Source: Haematobia irritans (taxonomy: Eukaryota > Arthropoda > Insecta > Diptera > Muscidae). Taken from it: 64,000 nt of DNA. The stretch's first letter is position 1. Each line of letters begins with the position of its first letter. Below the pieces are notes generated by a model, which saw nothing but the letters and a program-made list of their open reading frames with translations, did not search any database and was not told the origin of the DNA. Made by a program: the position numbers and the translations under genes. Positions 19,855 to 32,808 of this stretch are shown here, one piece after another. The DNA lies in the NCBI RefSeq assembly GCF_050003625.1, contig NC_134397.1, positions 271,182,070 to 271,246,069 on the forward strand, written 5' to 3'.

Positions 19855-22800
19855 ATCTATAATACAATTTTGTAGGCAATACATAGTGGAGAGTACGAAA
19901 GATTCAACCCGGCAGAATACACTTGTTTTTTTTTCTTTTTTTTAACTCGAAACATTCCAATCATTAAATATTACAAAATATTTAATGATTGTCTGTGGCA
20001 TGTTTTTGTGTCGATTCTTCAAATATATGTAAATGTCACCTAATTTTCCCATTCAAAAACTTAATTCCCCCATATAAAACTATAATTAAATGCTTTTAGA
20101 AAATACTTGAATCTCTTATTCGAACGTCATACTTACGAACATAATTTCATAGAGGAAATAATTGAGGAAAAAGCTTTGTTGGACAAATGTTGGATACGTT
20201 TATAGATAAATACCGGAAATACAATCTACAAACTAAAGGAATTCTATAGAAATATCCATGGAAGTTAAGTGTGTGTGCGTGTGTGTGTGTGAAATAGACC
20301 TCAAATGCAAGAATAACGGACAACACCAGGTATATTGTTAGGTTTAGGTTAAAAGCGATATAAAAACAAAACGGAAAACAATCATAACAAAAAACAAGGA
20401 AACTCATACAAACAATACGGGTAAAACAATTAAGCAGCAGTATGCCGTGCGAATAACACGCACACTCCAGCACGCATGATGGATGGAGAAACAAGATGTA
20501 AGAACCGTGGAGAATAACGGTAGAAACTAACAAAATACAAACACATTGCTAATGACAGTCAAAATATAAAGAAGAAATAAACATACAAAACACACCATAA
20601 CAAATGCATTAATCCATCTTACTAAAGACAACAACTTCATATCTGAGGACTCCTATTGATTTCGCAAAAATACTTAAAGAGTTGTCGTATTCAACCAAAT
20701 ACACTCACTCTCACGAGAAGAGCAAAGAGTAGAAGAAGAAGCGAAAGCTTTTTCAGAGACAACGACCTGACACGAAATAAACTGCGAACCCGTAATTCTA
20801 CCTAAGCTCCAGCTCAACTTATTGCCGCAGAGTTCTATGCCACGAAGAAAGTGTGTCAGAAATGTTTTAACTGCTGTCGTGAAAGGTTCGTGAAAAATTA
20901 TAACGGTCGCGTGTGTGTTAACCAAGAAATTTGTGTAAAAAATACATATACATACAAAGTGAAAAAATCTCATTGTGTGAATTGGGAAAAATCAAAGAAT
21001 TAATTTAGTTTTTAGCAAATATCATATAAATTTAACGAGTTTTTTGTATAGAAAAGTAATTATTTACATTACCCCATGGAATAACTGTGAAAATAGCAAT
21101 TAATTTAGAAATAATATTTGACCACTCCATGAAAAATCTATATGTAAAAAGATATGTGTACAGAACTATAGTGGAAAATTTAGATTCCATTGTTGAAAAT
21201 TGAAAGGGTTCTATGGAATTTCCAAAAAGAAAATTAAAATTATCTTAAGGACATTAAAATGTGAAGATGTTAAGATCTGTGTAAAATCTATGAAAAAATT
21301 ACATAAATCCTAAATTGATATTAAATTATGTGAAAAAAGTGAAAAGAAGAAAATTTAACTTTTTTCATACATACACAGCCTACTTACATACATATAGAAA
21401 AAGAGGAAAATGGATATCTTCTTTATATATACATACACGCACACAGCAGCACACATAAGCGTACATTCATTCACTCGTATCCGAATGCTATATCTCTTGT
21501 TCTCTGGCTGACAAGAAAAAAAAAACGGCTAAGCAACGAACCCCATGCAAACCTAAATCGCTGTGTACGTGTGTGTTATATGCCCAAATGTAGGTGAACT
21601 AACAACAATCTCATCACATTTTCCTTTGGATACACTTTGGCATATCACATACACGCATACATTGATCAAAAAGGAGAAGATAGTAACAACTTCCACCTTT
21701 GTGTGGTTCTATTCCATTGAACTCTATTTTAGGGGGATGCCTGGTGGGAAACAACTGAAAAATACCAATAATAGGATAAAACAGCAGCGTCAATGGTATA
21801 ACATTTTCGAAATAGTTAATAACCAGTTAAAAACTATATGTATATGTTATACACTTATTTTTGTCGAGATTTTATAATTTAGATATTCAAGTTTTTATCT
21901 AAAGCTAAGAACTTATTGCATCTCCCTATGTTTATGCATTTATCTTGATTGGTAATTTTCGAGTGGAGAGTGAGATATAATGAGAGGAGAGAAAATCAAT
22001 TTGATAAGTTGTCGGCCTTCTGATCACAATTTAACGGTAAAATATAAATGCATATCCTGTACATACAAAGTTTACATGGGAAACATTAGGACTGTTTTTC
22101 TTTTAGTACTACCTAACAAAGCCATGACGGACAAGTAGAAAACAGACTTATCTAATGCAACCAAAACATGGAGCAATGGCTTATTTATGGAAGGAGTCGA
22201 ATATATAGTCTAATCGAATTGAATTAGCGCATTAGACAGATTATCTATTCCCTATTATCATATGCGCTAAAGTCGCGGTTACAGAAATATATTGAAAAAC
22301 AAAAATTCGAGCTTGAGATTCAATATTTCTTATTTCCTTAACTTGCCTTAAACATTTTCGATGCATATGAATGGCAAATTCATCAATCTCTTTTATTCCA
22401 TACTGTAAGAGAGTAAAGCAAAATGTGATCTATTGGATAAATCTGTACCAAAAATAATAAATAACAAAATAAAATGGATAAAATGTCTCAAGCTTGAATA
22501 AAAATTTGATTTGATAAATTAATACGTGGAGATATTAGGCGTACTTCAGAATCGATATTTTGTATCGCGCAGCCTCAATGATCCAAGGGTTAGAATAACT
22601 AGTCCCTGCCACAAACCAACAAGTTTTTTGTCACAGTTCATGTGCTCCTTTGCTTAGATTCCCTAAATTTGTGCTAATCATAGTTCAAAATTCATTGTTA
22701 AGCGCTATCAATCGGAAATAATGTTAAAGTAATGCTGTAAATTGTTGAATGAGGGTCTTGGACGAGAAAATAAATATGAAAAGATGTTTGTGAGAAAATA

Positions 22801-23044
22801 GGAAAGTTCAATGTCTTTGACACAGCAGTTAAACCAGTCTTCTCAAGACACAATAAATGCGTTTAGAATGCTTGTTGCCGAACTTTTTTTAGTTTTGTCC
22901 AATGATGTCGGATACTGAGGAAATAATGTCGCAGCTGAAATTGTCTATATGTAGTTAATGCGAGGGAATATTAAGATATTATGAGTTAGACGAAGCTGGA
23001 TTTCATAAGTTATTAGGAGTATGAGTTGCTTGCAATATACCTGA
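19855..23044. other. Non-coding; parts resemble dipteran 5'UTR DNA
   Basis: No supported coding gene. About 20150-21550 is richer in CA and GA words (a (GT)n run at 20271-20291, GAGAAGAGCAAAGAGTAGAA, and many CATACATACA), has higher GC in 20700-20930, and contains no recognised transposon. Such sequence is usual in long 5'UTR exons or promoters of fly genes, but there is no direct evidence of transcription. 21880-23044 is plain AT-rich DNA. Confidence 0.3.
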
Positions 23045-23230
23045 GTTTGATACAAACACACAGAGAAGGCATATGATCACCCCAAATATGTTTCAAGAGC
23101 AAACTGTTATTTTTGGACGGCGAACATGCAACATTTTTATCGGAAAAATATTGTTTTCTCGGCAAACATATACATGGTTTCGACAAACATGTTACATTTT
23201 GTTTTTGAAACAAGTTTGAGTTGTTCATAT
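23045..23230. repeat. Possible family G relative
   Basis: Contains ACACAGAGAAGG, CATGCAACATTTTTATCGG and CATACATGGTTTCGACAAACATG words similar in style to the family G copies at 24.1 and 55.3 kb, but aligned only loosely. Confidence 0.35.
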
Positions 23231-23344
23231 TCCTTCTCTTGGTGTAGGCATTTGAACTTTATTTTGATTTTTTACATTTGACTTGTTATGCAAAAACTAA
23301 GCCGTGTGCGTTATAGAGACTAGATTCGTTGGAAAGGGCTTGAG

Positions 23345-23522
23345 CTCAACTTTCAAAATCAAAAAAGTCTTCATTAGAAAAGTATTTGTGAAAAACGGAA
23401 ATTGGAAAATATTTTTTCAACATATTTTTACTATGGGGCCCACTGCGCCAAAACTATCACAAAAGTCTTCATTAGAAAAGTATTTGTGAAAAGAGCAAAT
23501 TGGAAAATATTTTTTTCAAATT
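23345..23522. repeat. Local direct repeat of about 60 bp
   Basis: AAAAGTCTTCATTAGAAAAG followed by TATTTGTGAAAA and ATTGGAAAATATTTTTT occurs at about 23362-23420 and again at about 23460-23518. Confidence 0.75.
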
Positions 23523-23754
23523 CGAATTTGAAAAAGAAAATTCGTATATAAGGTGATGATTTGTGTCTCGGCTAAGTTTTTGCTGCAAATTCAAAATTCG
23601 AATTTATCTTCACACACATTAATAGTAAACTAAGTGAGCATATAGATATTAAAGAATTTTTGATATTACCGAATTGTAACTGATTCTGTTTTTCTCGTTA
23701 ATACTGCATGTATCGTTAAGAATAATACTAATAATTTGTGTAAAACGAAATTAA

Positions 23755-23910
23755 CCCCTATTTTCATGAAGCTCCATTAGTGCTACGTTAGCTTTAACAT
23801 CTTAACAGCTGAACATTTTTCAGTTAAAGTTAACCAGAGAGAAGATATTTGCAATTTGCTTTTTGTTAACTGGCTATTAAAGCCTACCGGAGCCACATGA
23901 AAATTGCCGT
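23755..23910. mobile_element. MITE family C, shorter inverted copy
   Basis: CCCTATTTTCATGAAGCTCC...GGAGCCACATGAAAATTGCCG with internal CAGTTAAAGTTAACCAGAGA, the reverse complement of the family C interior. About 50 bp shorter than the other copies. Confidence 0.75.
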
Positions 23911-24124
23911 ATTTTCTATTCATCTTAGAACCACTTTTCATGAGAATTAAAAAAACAAAAAACAGAATTTAATTAGAATTTCTACTTTGCTTTCTTATAC
24001 TCTTTTATGTTTATTGAACTAGGAAAATTCTTGTAAGAATGTAGCAATATACCAGAGTGGCGCTGAGGCATGCAAGTTTTGTTTGATTTGTAATTGTTAA
24101 CTGAGAAAAATAATAATAAAAAAA

Positions 24125-24345
24125 CTAACTTTAATGGTCTCAAATTCTATCATTTAAATAATAGAACATTGTTTGCGGCATTTGAGAACCATTTAAATGC
24201 TTATTGACAGCATACATTTTTCTCTGCACGAAAACTATGTTTACAAAGACAAGATACATGGTTTTCGCGACAATTACATGTTCTAGATAAACATTAAATG
24301 GATGTAGAAACCATGTCAAAACATGTTTTTTTCTGTGCATGCGTG
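24125..24345. repeat. Family G repeat, copy 1
   Basis: TTTAATGGTCTCAAATTCTA...TACATGGTTTTCGCGACAAT...ACATGTTTTTTTCTGTGCA. Matches 55335-55555 along its whole length with scattered differences. Non-coding. No target duplication is identified. Confidence 0.8.
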
Positions 24346-27219
24346 AAAAATATTGGTAAAAAATAAGGAAAATATGACCTTAGGTTAAAGTGGTAGCTCT
24401 ATTTATTGTCAAATCTGGCTACACATATGAGAGTTACATCTGTATCTAAACCTGAATCGGTAGGATATATATTCGGATTTCATTTTTTAATTTAAAGTAA
24501 CTCTTATCCAATATATCCTGTTGTAAATTAACGTACTTTAATTCAAAAAAATATTTCTTTCTCTTTTGATAATATAACAATTTAAAATGGTCTATCATCG
24601 CATCCCTTCATGGTATGATCAAATACGTTTATGAACTATTGGCCCACCCACAATGGTCTCAAGGAGCATCGTTAAGGCAAATTTAATGGGTTAAAAGGAG
24701 ACTAGAAATATTGTTGTAGTTTTTCTTTTTTATTTTGTAGGTGGAGGTATATCTGGTGAAAAATTTCAATTTAAAAATAAAAAACGAATAGTTTTTGCAA
24801 AATTCATAGTACTTCAACTTCTCGATTTCATGCTCCTTTAAAATTTAATTAGATTTTATTCATTATGTAAAAGTAAGCCTTACCATTCACATGTCACATG
24901 ACTATAACGGTTCCACTTCCGAAATTCCGATAGACTTTCACTTGCAGAAATTCCGATAGACATTTTGTTTTATTTTTTCAAAACAGTGATAGATCAACGT
25001 AGGAATTTACCATTGAAACTTATTCATAATCATACCATCCCTTTTGTGTATGTAAGCTATTTTCTGTTGTTATAGTCACTGCATTGTATGTGCGTGTGTT
25101 GATTGTTATTAGTGGTAGTAAGGGAAAAAATGGATCTCTTCTATTTCCCACATCGAACACACATAGAGTATGAGTCTCTAATGCCAGAGTAGTCTATAAG
25201 TGGATGTGTGTGTGCGTGTAAATGATAACCGAGTGTAAATTAGAGGGAAAAGGCATGCCGACAAGGATTCGTCGTTCGTTAAAGAGCCCGAAAGACGAAA
25301 TACAAAAGTTGGTCACATAAACACTGAGTTATGTACGTGTGTGGGCTTGCGTCTGTGTGTTTACGTGCAACGAACGTATACGTACTTGAGAAAACAAAAC
25401 AAAAGTAGGGCAGTGTGTTTTCATTGTTTTCTGCTGTTGTCAGTGCTTCTTCATGTTCTTATTTTACCACAAATATTTTTCATTTATTCTACGCTCTTGT
25501 ACAAGGGACTTTCTCTCCCACTCTCTATTATTAATTTTCTCTCGGCGCTCTGTTTATTTATTAACATCAAATAAAGAGACTCTCTGCCAACTATAAAGCC
25601 CACCTAGCTGTCATTGTCTGTTTCAACGTTCAACGGTGCGGATGTGTAATAAAATAGAACTTTTGTTTATTAAAAAAAAACATAGTTAAGTGCAATATAA
25701 GAATAATGTTTTATGAATAAAAACGAATTTAAACCAATAAATTGTATGAATACAAATTTCATGAAATAAAACAAGTAAATGGTGAAGAACATTGAACTTT
25801 GAATGAAATTCTATGGTAAAGTAAAAAAAAAAGTTGTTTGTCCTAATTATAAAAGGGGAAAGTGTGTATGACAGAAAACCAAGAGAACCAAGAGTATCTA
25901 GTGTGGATGTACTCTTCGCTCCAGTTTCGTTAAAAAAAGCTTTTAATGTTATGTCCTGTTTGCTTCTACACAGACCACAAGAAAGTGCTGATAAAAACAA
26001 AAATCAAAAAAATAGTCCAATCAAACATTCTACCGCTTCATTTTGGAAATGTCCGTGAGGGAAAATTCGCGATTACTGTGGATTTTTCTTTCCCAACATA
26101 AATTGTGTCTTTCTGTATTACACTGTCTAATATTTTTACATATATTTGCTTTTGCAGAAATTGAAACAACGCTAAAATAAAGAAAAAATTAAAAAAAAAC
26201 ATACCAATTGTGTTAAATTTAATTATAAACCCTTAATAAAGTGCCATTGTTTTGTAAATAAATATTAAAGAAAATAAAATTACTAAAACGCGTTTTTTGT
26301 AATCATTGCAAAAGAAATAATAAAAATAAACAAAAACCAAAAGAATCCTTGTGGCTTAAACTCATTTTATTGCATTATAATTTTATATTCAATAAAACAC
26401 AAAGAAAATACAAAAACATAAAATTAGTCGTCATCATCATTTATCTACAACACAACAACGAGTGTTGCAAATAACTCAATTGTATAACGACTGGATTTAT
26501 TTATTTAATTTAAATAATGGCCTCAAATCTGTAATCAAACACCAAGAGTTCATCATAAAATTCGTTCGTTTGCCAATACGAAAAATAAAGAACTAAATGT
26601 TCAAGTTTTTAGTGTGAATGTTGGCAACAGTGGAGTGGCACGCTGGTTTAGCCTGTAATAGGTGAGTATTTCAGATTAAGTTTTTTTGCTTTACAAAAAC
26701 TATATACAAATAATATTTGTTTACACAATTTCTTTGTGGATAATGTCGTCAATGAATATGTCATATTATTGGTTGGCATATTATATGTTGTTTTTTTATT
26801 TATTTTTTTTTAATTTTAACCGGAGATTGGGAAAACGGCTTTAAAGATAGAAAATATAAATTGTCACACAATGTCCATGGTCACAAATATGTGGCTATAT
26901 TATTAGAATTAAGATTTTTACGTTATAAAACTAACTGCAGGTTTAATATATTTAAATGCAATAAACAAGGTTATTAGGTAGACTTAGATTTACACAATTT
27001 TAAACGATAGTTTATACCTTTTATTTATTTTTTTTTATCATTTATTTATTTAGGTTTATATATACAATTTTACTACAAATAAACAAATAGATAAAGTATT
27101 TATATATAGTGCACACAGTTCCTAAGTAGGACTCTCAAGTACAATTTTTAAGATACATTTACTATTAAGATTAATTATTCTTTGAGTTATAGATACTATA
27201 AATTCCGATAATTGCTGTG
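24346..27219. other. Non-coding; promoter/5'UTR-like segment around 25.1-26.7 kb
   Basis: No supported coding gene. 25180-25660 has features of fly promoter/5'UTR DNA: higher GC (GACAAGGATTCGTCGTTCGT), CT-rich tracts (CTCTCCCACTCTCTA), a TATAAAG at 25592, and TTCAACGTTCAACGG about 30 bp downstream. A consensus-like donor (AATAG|GTGAGT) lies at 26659. 24926-24964 holds a short duplication of GAAATTCCGATAGAC. The 27-bp-plus phrase beginning TTTACACAATTTTAAACGAT at 26990 is a partial extra copy of the 323-bp repeat that follows. Confidence 0.3.
25592..25640 (+). promoter_or_regulatory. Speculative core promoter
   Basis: TATAAAG at 25592 with an initiator-like TTCAACG about 30 bp downstream, after a CT-rich, GAGA-like stretch. 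Short motifs of this kind occur by chance in AT-rich DNA. No transcript evidence is available. Confidence 0.15.
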
Positions 27220-27852
27220 TACAATTTTAAACGATAGTTTATACCTTTTATATCCGTCCACTTTTGCTTATGCTCAAAAACTTTTGAACTCCCAAAAAAA
27301 AAAAAAAATACTTTCCTCCGATACGAAAATGTTGACAAACGAAGTTCCTCTTATAACTTATAATAATATAAATCAGAATTTAGGATAAGCTGTGCTATAA
27401 TTGTCTCTAATATTTTTTATTTGGTTTAAAGAAAATATTTTAGAATTAAAAGAAAACTTCGATTATCCAAAATGCCGTTGCTCAGAAAAGAAAAGTTTCC
27501 TTTCAGTATAGGAAGTACAAAATAATAATAGAGTTAGATTTATACAATTTTAAACGATAGTTTATACCTTTTATATCCGTCCACTTTTGCTTATGCTCAA
27601 AAACTTTTGAACTCCCAAAAAAAAAAAAAATACTTTCCTCCGATACGAAAATGTTGACAAACGAAGTTCCTCTTATAACTTATAATAATATAAATCAGAA
27701 TTTAGGATAAGCTGTGCTATAATTGTCTCTAATATTTTTTATTTGGTTTAAAGAAAATATTTTAGAATTAAAAGAAAACTTCGATTATCCAAAATGCCGT
27801 TGCTCAGAAAAGAAAAGTTTCCTTTTAGTATAGGAAGTACAAAATAATAATT
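27220..27852. repeat. Tandem duplication, 2 x 323 bp
   Basis: From TACAATTTTAAACGATAGTT to GGAAGTACAAAATAATAA, present twice (27220-27530 and 27543-27852), period 323 bp, differing at very few positions (for example a C/T in TTTYAGTATAGG and one A in the poly-A). A partial third copy of the first 35 bp is at 26990-27024. Recent duplication; no coding content. Confidence 0.9.
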
Positions 27853-28239
27853 TAAATAATTAAAAAAAATCGGGTTGCCGTTCCTAAAATTAAGGTCGAT
27901 GAAAAATTTAAGAAAAAACTGATTAATTTTAAGTAAACTCCTCAGTTTTGGGATCTTACGGATTTCTATGTTTACACACAAAGAAAAAAAAAAACGTTTG
28001 GAAAACGTGTACCGAAAACGTTTTTCTTTTGTTAGAGTTTTTTGAATTGCTTTGAAAATTTTAAACTTTTATCACCAAAAAAATTCATTTGTTACAAAAT
28101 TTTTATTTTTCAATAAATAAAGTTATTTTTGAAACAACAACACAGTCCATTTCGTTTATATCAAACACTGTTCTTTTCTGACTTTAGGTCTTTAATAAGA
28201 CACATTTTACAGTTCAAAATTTAATATGCTACAATGTAA
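27853..28239. other. AT-rich spacer
   Basis: No gene. ACACACAAAGAAAAAAAA at 27973 may be the end of the element that carries the tRNA-like pair just downstream, but no matching other end was found. Confidence 0.35.
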
Positions 28240-28308
28240 TGTTGAAAATTTTTTCGGAATCTTCCGAACATATCTGGAATATATGTAAAAAAACAAAAAA
28301 AAAACTTT

Positions 28309-28380
28309 GGTCGAAGCAGTGATCGAACCCACGACCCTTGGCATGCAAGTCGGACGTAGCAACCACTGCTCCACGGTGCC
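28309..28380 (-). repeat. tRNA-like sequence 2 of element B, copy 2
   Basis: Minus strand: GGAGCAGTGGTTGCTACGTC (A-box like), TTGCATG, GGGTCGTGGGTTCGATCACT (B-box like), followed by T-rich DNA. Degenerate tRNA fold. Confidence 0.55.
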
Positions 28381-28487
28381 AAAATGTTTGTTTCTTTTAA
28401 ATAAACTTTGTTTATTCGGTTCGTGGGCGCCGCAAGCTATGCTATATAAATACAACTTATATTGATATTTATCTATTGATGACCATA

Positions 28488-28560
28488 ACAGGTACATAGC
28501 TCAGTGGTTAGTGTGTTGGCTTACAAAGTGCATGGTCCGCGGTTCTATTCTCCGTCCAGG
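28488..28560 (+). repeat. tRNA-like sequence 1 of element B, copy 2
   Basis: ACATAGCTCAGTGGTTAGTG (close to a true A-box), GGCTTACAAAGTG, then GTCCGCGGTTCTATTCTCCG (B-box with one mismatch). Same module as 17394-17467 in opposite orientation. Confidence 0.55.
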
Positions 28561-28660
28561 TGAAAGGTAAAAAAAATTTTAAATTTATAAAATCGTATAA
28601 TTTCTTCTACATTGTTGGTATTACAGGAAAAGGTGTTAAGAACTAAAAAACCTCGTAGAT

Positions 28661-29235
28661 GTGAGGTAAAATGCAATTAGCAAGAAAACAATGTTTTTTT
28701 TTGAGTTAGTCTTTATGAAATTGTTTTTACATCCTGGAAAAGAATAAACGTTTATCACAAAAAGTATATACTTTTCTTCCAAATACACTTCCTTACAGCG
28801 AAAAGCAAATGAGAAACGAACTTGGATTGTCTAAAATTTCGTTTGGGAGGAAAGAATTATTTTGTAGGCATTTTATTCTCGTGAGAGAACACACTTTTTG
28901 TAAATAAAGGACCAGCAATTACGTTCTGGAGTCAAACTTTTTGTTTGATTTGATACGAGATCGTGCGACTTTTCGAACTTGTAAGGATTTACCTTGAGAT
29001 CGTTGCATACATTCACGTCAAAGCATTAGTTTTCTGGGACACCAACATGCCACTTGGCAAAACTACCAGTATCTTTATAACGCTACATAATTATTTTCTT
29101 TTCTTTGAGGTGTTCGAGTACACTAGTTATTGCCGGATAAGATTTTCTAGCTAAATATAAGGCAATTCTAAGTATCCGTCGTGAATGAAATAACGAAATG
29201 TCAATAAAAGAAATATCATGTAGTTGTCATTTGTA
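28661..29235. other. AT-rich DNA without gene
   Basis: No supported ORF, RNA gene or repeat with a second copy in the window. Confidence 0.4.
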
Positions 29236-29243
29236 GTGTGAAC

Positions 29244-30001
29244 CAGGGATGGAAAATGCAGTACTATAGTACTTTTTTCAATACTTTTTCACCCCGGTCA
29301 GTACCGTAGTACCCCCGCGAATGATTTAGTACCTTTTGTGTAGGCATTTTTGAGTCGATATCAGATTTATGGTACAATAGCTTTGACAAAATATTTTAAT
29401 ATTTTGAGAAAGTCTTTATCAACCTTATTTGCTAATAGTCTTTTACAAATATGGCAAAACAAACATGTTCATGTGGGAAGAAAATCTCGATTTTGTAAAA
29501 GACATAGTCAAAATCCGGATTTTATTGAACTTCAAGAATGTTTTAGTCGAAAAAAGAATGTGATTCTATATCGATTTTTTTCCGGTAGAAAATGTTGTCA
29601 AAATTTTATTTCTAAATAGAATGTTTGCAAAATTTTATTTTTATAGAAAATTTTGCCAAAAATTTATTTCAATTGAAAATTTTGTACAAATTTTATTTCT
29701 ATAGGAAATTTTTGCAAAATTTTATTTCTATAGAAAAAATTTTGCAACATTTTTTTTCTACAGATTTTTTTTTGCAAAATTTTATTTCTATAGAAAATTT
29801 TTGCAAAATTTTATTTATATAGAAAATTTTGTCAAAATATTATTTATATAGAAAATTTTGTCAAAATTTTATTTTCTTTAAAATTTAGTCTCTTGACAAT
29901 AATTTTGCAGTGAAATTTTTGTTGAAATTTAGTAAAAAGTACCTTTCCGCTCAAAAAATACCTTTTTTGTACTTTCTTAAAAATTGTATTTTCCATCCCT
30001 G
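29244..30001. mobile_element. Non-autonomous hAT element, 758 bp, with 8-bp target duplication
   Basis: Ends CAGGGATGGAAAATGCAGTA and, inverted, CAGGGATGGAAAATACAATT. GTGTGAAC occurs on both flanks (29236-29243 and 30002-30009), a perfect 8-bp duplication. Subterminal AGTACTATAGTAC and GTACC words recur at both ends. The interior is dominated by a short satellite array (29590-29880). No transposase. Confidence 0.92.
29590..29880. repeat. Satellite array, about 29-bp unit, inside the hAT element
   Basis: About ten diverged units of the type TTTCTATAGAAAATTTTGYC then AAAATTTTA. The same unit forms the array at 54385-54770 inside a DINE-type element. Confidence 0.85.
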
Positions 30002-30084
30002 GTGTGAACTTGGTAGCACTTTGTGTCAGCTACTCTATGTTCGAATGATTTTGGGCTTTTTTCTATTTTCGAAAGTTTGTTTCG

Positions 30085-30119
30085 TTTTTGGCATTACAAT
30101 TCATTTGTAATGCCAAAAA
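30085..30119. repeat. Perfect hairpin, 15-bp arms, 5-nt loop
   Basis: TTTTTGGCATTACAA, loop TTCAT, then the exact reverse complement. No T-run or gene next to it explains it; possibly the relic of a foldback sequence. Confidence 0.8.
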
Positions 30120-32808
30120 TTTATTTTGTTTGGAATACGAAAGAAAACTTTCATATGAGATAGGGGAGCAGGGTATGAAACTAGAGACAATTAAACGTAA
30201 TAAATAAATAATTTGGTCAACTATTTTATCATTAATATTTTGGTCTATATCTGGATGGGTCATATACATACTAATTTCAATTAAATTATGATAACAAAAA
30301 TATACTCGTACATTTATTATAACTATTAGAAATCATAAAAAATTTTTATTGCTATTACTCCTGGCTATATTCCTATTCATAAAACGTAATAATCCAATTA
30401 TGTTTATGAAAAATAAATGTAATTGGAATTGTCTAATTAATAGTCAAAGAAATGATATGACTAAATGCCAAAGACATGCACAGAAATTCGTAAATGAGTA
30501 AGTGTTAATTAAACACACCAAAAGAATATCAAAAAGAAATCATGAAAATGATTCATAGGTTTTTATCGAATATTAGGGTGTCTCACACCTTGATTTAAAA
30601 GAGACTTGTGTCTTAACATGATAACAATGGCAGATTATTAGCCTGCTTATTTATAAAATATCGGTAGACAAATAAGGAGGGAACTGGAGCTGTTTAGTTC
30701 AAAACTCCAAGACTTAGTAGAAATAAAGCCATTACAAAAAAGGCAATCAAATTATTAAAAAGATAGATCCAAAAAATTAAAAATCATCTTGACTGATGAG
30801 GACACTATTGTCGCATCTCAGGCTTAAAGTTTTCTAAACCTAACCAAACAATTTCCATCCTCAACGTATAAATGTTTATACGTTAGGTTTATTGTTCCTT
30901 ACTTTTTCGTGAAAAAGTGAGTCATATGTAAGGAACTGACAACACCGCCCATTTTTTTTCTAAAAGATATGTCTATTTATACGATTTTTTCATACTGCAT
31001 TTTAAGGCTGTAGATTTAATGGTTCAAAAGATATTAATACTACACATAAAAAAATGTATCTCGTAATTTATAACAAGTTTTGAACTTCTCTGATATAGTT
31101 ACGGTTAAATAAAATCATTTTTTCTGTATACAACGAAGGACAAAGGACTTTTTGTATAATTATCAGAATGATTTTTGTATGTGCTTCAAACTAAAAAAAA
31201 CTATTATGCGAAACTTTATTTTCCAACTTTTAAAATAATTACCTGTCAATTTGTTTAGTAAATTTATTTGAAACGCATAGCCATAAAAAATATACCTGCT
31301 CTACCTTAAAGATAATTATTATCGTTATATTTTCATGCATTCGTCAACCATTTTCCAATATAATATTTTTATTAATATTTTTTTCAAAATTTATATACTT
31401 ATAAAATAGGCATGTTTGCGGCACGATTTCTAATACCACATACTACATACACGTGTAAAATGACGTACAAACACACAATCACAAACACAGTATAAAACAA
31501 AAGTACAAAAACAAACGTTTGCGGCCACTGCTGAATGGCTAGATTGGAATCGATTGGTAATTACGGCTCCTTCAAAATATTAATAAAACAAGAGCAAATT
31601 GGTCACATCTGTTTAAGGCTATGTGTGTATGTGCATATTCATGGATTTTCTTCATAAACTCGACTCAATGACTGTCTACCAAACGACCGAACGTTAGTCA
31701 AAGAAATCTCAAAATTATTTAATACAAAAAATGTGAGCTTGTGTTTGTGTGTGGGTGTGGGAATTGCTGCAGCACATGCATGTGAAAAGAGTATAACGGT
31801 TCGTTGTGGAATGAGTGTCAATAAAAGACAAGCAACGACGACAACAACTACACAACCGACAAAGTCAAAGGCAATGAAAAATCTATCTTTAATTTTACAA
31901 GAAAGAAACCCCAAAGCTTAAAGGAAGAAGAAGGCAACAATGACAACAACAATGCTTGCATCGTATGACGATGTTATAACTAAAACATATTGAAAACAAT
32001 TTAAACAAAGCGTTGGTCATTGTACAACGATTATATACTCGTACATTGTAAGCCTCCTACAAGCGTACTTTTAATACAGACACACACAAACACTCACCCT
32101 TTCTAGCAATTGGCAGCTTGTTTTTCATACACAGCGCAAACACCAACAACAATATTGGCAATGGTTTATTGGTGTCCAAATTGTCATGACATTACAGCGT
32201 TACCACCAGCGTCTTTCTCTCAGGTAAAACAAAGTAAACATAAATACATACTAGGAAACAAACGAAAAAACGAAACCGAGCAAACCAATAAATATAAGAA
32301 ATCATAGCATTTGGTGGTCATTTAGAGAACCTTAAATATTGTAAATGCTCACACGTTTATATATTCATACCAGCACATTTTTTTTGATTTTCATACAACA
32401 CGCATCTACATACATAACATACATGTGTAAATGTGAAATCTCCCTGATGTCAGTACAACAAACACAGATGGTCATAAAATCCAATACGACCTTTTTTGAT
32501 TAATTCATGTTTTCCCTCTTCGAGAGTACCTAGTGTCGTAGTTGTATTAATTTAAACAAATACGTTGTACAAACATATATCCCCATTTAAAAGAACATGA
32601 AGCTACACTTAAAATAATGGGAAACCACCAGGGAGGAAAATGTAGGTTTGTTCTAGAAGATTTTAACTAAACTGTATTACTAACGTCGACAACACATGTT
32701 AAAGAAAATTTCGTAGTTTGAAAAAATCCAAATTGCAAAAAATTCTTTAACGCAATAGGAAGTTCGCGATAGACGCATTTGTTGTAAATTGGAAGAGATT
32801 CTTAACTG
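30120..32808. other. AT-rich non-coding DNA
   Basis: No supported gene. 31400-32300 has CA-rich words (CACACAAACACTCACCC and ACAACGACGACAACAACTAC) and some GC-richer DNA that may be UTR or intron. 30810-30900 has ACGTTAGGTTT-like fragments that may be decayed family H DNA. Confidence 0.35.

Larger units (their letters stand above)
28240..28660. mobile_element. Element B core, copy 2 (inverted), with divergent tRNA-like pair
   Basis: Homologous in reverse orientation to 17280-17720: tRNA-like 2 (28309-28380, minus), a spacer of about 107 bp with CGTGGGCGCCGCAAGCTATG, tRNA-like 1 (28488-28560, plus), and a flank of ATTTATAAAATCG...TTACAGGAAAAGGTG matching the left flank in copy 1. The outer ends are not the same as copy 1 and were not defined. 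Confidence 0.65.

Noticed and set aside
20147..20533. 128-codon minus-strand frame rich in Cys, Phe and Leu
   Set aside because: Hydrophobic composition comes from complementing A-rich UTR-like DNA; no domain or signal layout recognised, and it spans a (GT)n microsatellite.
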